6,186 nucleotides of DNA from DYHD01 sp037445375. GTDB lineage: Bacteria; Nitrospirota; Thermodesulfovibrionia; Thermodesulfovibrionales; Dissulfurispiraceae. This document shows, in pieces, positions 5,556 to 6,186 of the stretch. The notes under the pieces were generated by a model. The model made no database searches, was not told where the DNA came from, and saw nothing but the letters and a program-made list of their open reading frames with translations. Position numbers and translations under genes: made by a program. Numbering within the stretch: position 1 is the stretch's first letter; every line of letters begins with the position of its first letter. The stretch spans positions 1 through 6,186 of the forward strand of contig JBBIKS010000091.1 of assembly GCA_037445375.1 (NCBI GenBank), in the 5' to 3' direction.

Positions 5556-6186
5556 CAGAAATTAAGATAGATAAAATTATCAGGACAAGGCGAAGGACTA
5601 TCGCGCTTGAGATAGCGCGGGACGCACAATTGATTGTTCGCGCGCCTTATAAAACTCCAATGGATTTTATTGAAAGGGTTGTATTTAAAAAGCGCTTCTG
5701 GATTAAAGAAAAGCAGGAGTTTGTTAAGGAAAGATGCAAAAAAATAGTTTCTAAGGAATTTGTAAGTGGAGAGGGGTTTTTATATCTTGGAGAAACATAT
5801 AAATTGGAGTTTGTTGAGGCATCGGATATGCCCATAGTATTTAATAACGGCTTTCAGATTTCACACCAATATGTCAATATTACCAAAGAGATCTTAACTG
5901 CATGGTACAAAGAGCAGGCATATCAAAAGATATCTGAAAGAGCAGGTTGGTATTCCTCTTTGTCAGGCTTGAAATACAATAAAATAAAAATATCTGATGC
6001 TCAGAGACGGTGGGGCTCGTGCAGCGCCAAAGGGAATTTAAATTTTAGCTGGCGTTTAATCATGGCGCCATTGAGGGTTATTGATTATGTGGTTGTCCAT
6101 GAATTGGCGCACCTTGAAGAAAAGAACCACTCAAAGGCTTTTTGGAATAAGGTCAGGATCATGCTGCCCGATTATGAGCAATATAG
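5552..6186 (+). CDS. YgjP/DUF45 (M48-like) zinc metallopeptidase, 3' end beyond window
   Basis: The frame from ATG 5552 stays open to the window edge (211 full codons), near the usual 230-240 residues of the family, so only a short C-terminal piece is missing. Landmarks are the N-terminal RTRRRTIALEI strand, YLGETYKLEF in the middle, the family signature RRWGSCSAKGNLNFSWRL, and the zinc site HELAHLEEKNH (H183, E184, H187, H193) followed by AFW. It is predicted to be a soluble zinc-dependent hydrolase; no signal peptide or membrane segment is seen. Substrates of this family are not established. The start overlaps the hsdR stop in an ATGA, with GAGG ten bases upstream, so translation is probably coupled to hsdR. 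YgjP-type genes are, from memory, frequent neighbours of hsdR, which suggests a role linked to the complex, possibly turnover; that is inference. Confidence 0.93.
   Translation, partial: MTEIKIDKIIRTRRRTIALEIARDAQLIVRAPYKTPMDFIERVVFKKRFWIKEKQEFVKERCKKIVSKEFVSGEGFLYLGETYKLEFVEASDMPIVFNNGFQISHQYVNITKEILTAWYKEQAYQKISERAGWYSSLSGLKYNKIKISDAQRRWGSCSAKGNLNFSWRLIMAPLRVIDYVVVHELAHLEEKNHSKAFWNKVRIMLPDYEQY

Overview
The window is AT-rich bacterial DNA carrying most of a type I restriction-modification (R-M) operon, all on the + strand, whose genes are interleaved with two different repeat-associated elements. The host cannot be named from this sequence. G/C-run inverted repeats around a DUF559 gene, together with palindromic repeats around a RAYT-type transposase, are from memory common in environmental Gram-negative lineages such as Nitrospirota, Desulfobacterota and Planctomycetota/Brocadiales; this is a weak inference.

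Layout: (1) 4-421, a small PD-(D/E)XK nuclease gene of the DUF559 family, closely bracketed by a ~35-bp imperfect inverted repeat. Its left arm supplies the ribosome binding site and its right arm encodes the last 11 residues and the stop. (2) 405-483, a 30-bp tandem repeat (2.6 copies) that re-uses the outer part of the right arm. (3) 540-1886, hsdS, the specificity subunit, with two target-recognition domains. (4) 1811-1866, a pair of inverted REP-like palindromes forming a BIME that has become the 3' end of hsdS. (5) 1879-2439, a REP-associated tyrosine transposase (RAYT) that starts inside the hsdS stop region and carries a third, decayed REP copy in its own reading frame. (6) 2454-5555, hsdR, the restriction/translocase subunit, apparently intact. 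(7) 5552 to the window end, a YgjP/DUF45 zinc metallopeptidase coupled to hsdR by an ATGA overlap and cut by the window edge.

How it works together: HsdS gives DNA specificity and HsdR gives ATP-driven translocation and cleavage. The methyltransferase HsdM is required but is not in the window; it most likely lies just upstream of position 1. The metallopeptidase is an operon partner of unknown role. The DUF559 unit and the RAYT/REP unit look like independent small mobile or repeat-propagating elements that settled on either side of hsdS without visibly breaking the restriction genes. The most notable observations are the DUF559-plus-inverted-repeat unit as a possible minimal mobile element, and the three REP copies whose stems differ in sequence but keep base pairing. 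No RNA gene, CRISPR array or convincing factor-independent terminator was seen. No gene-free stretch exceeds 300 bases; the longest is about 116 bases (424-539) and holds the tandem repeat.
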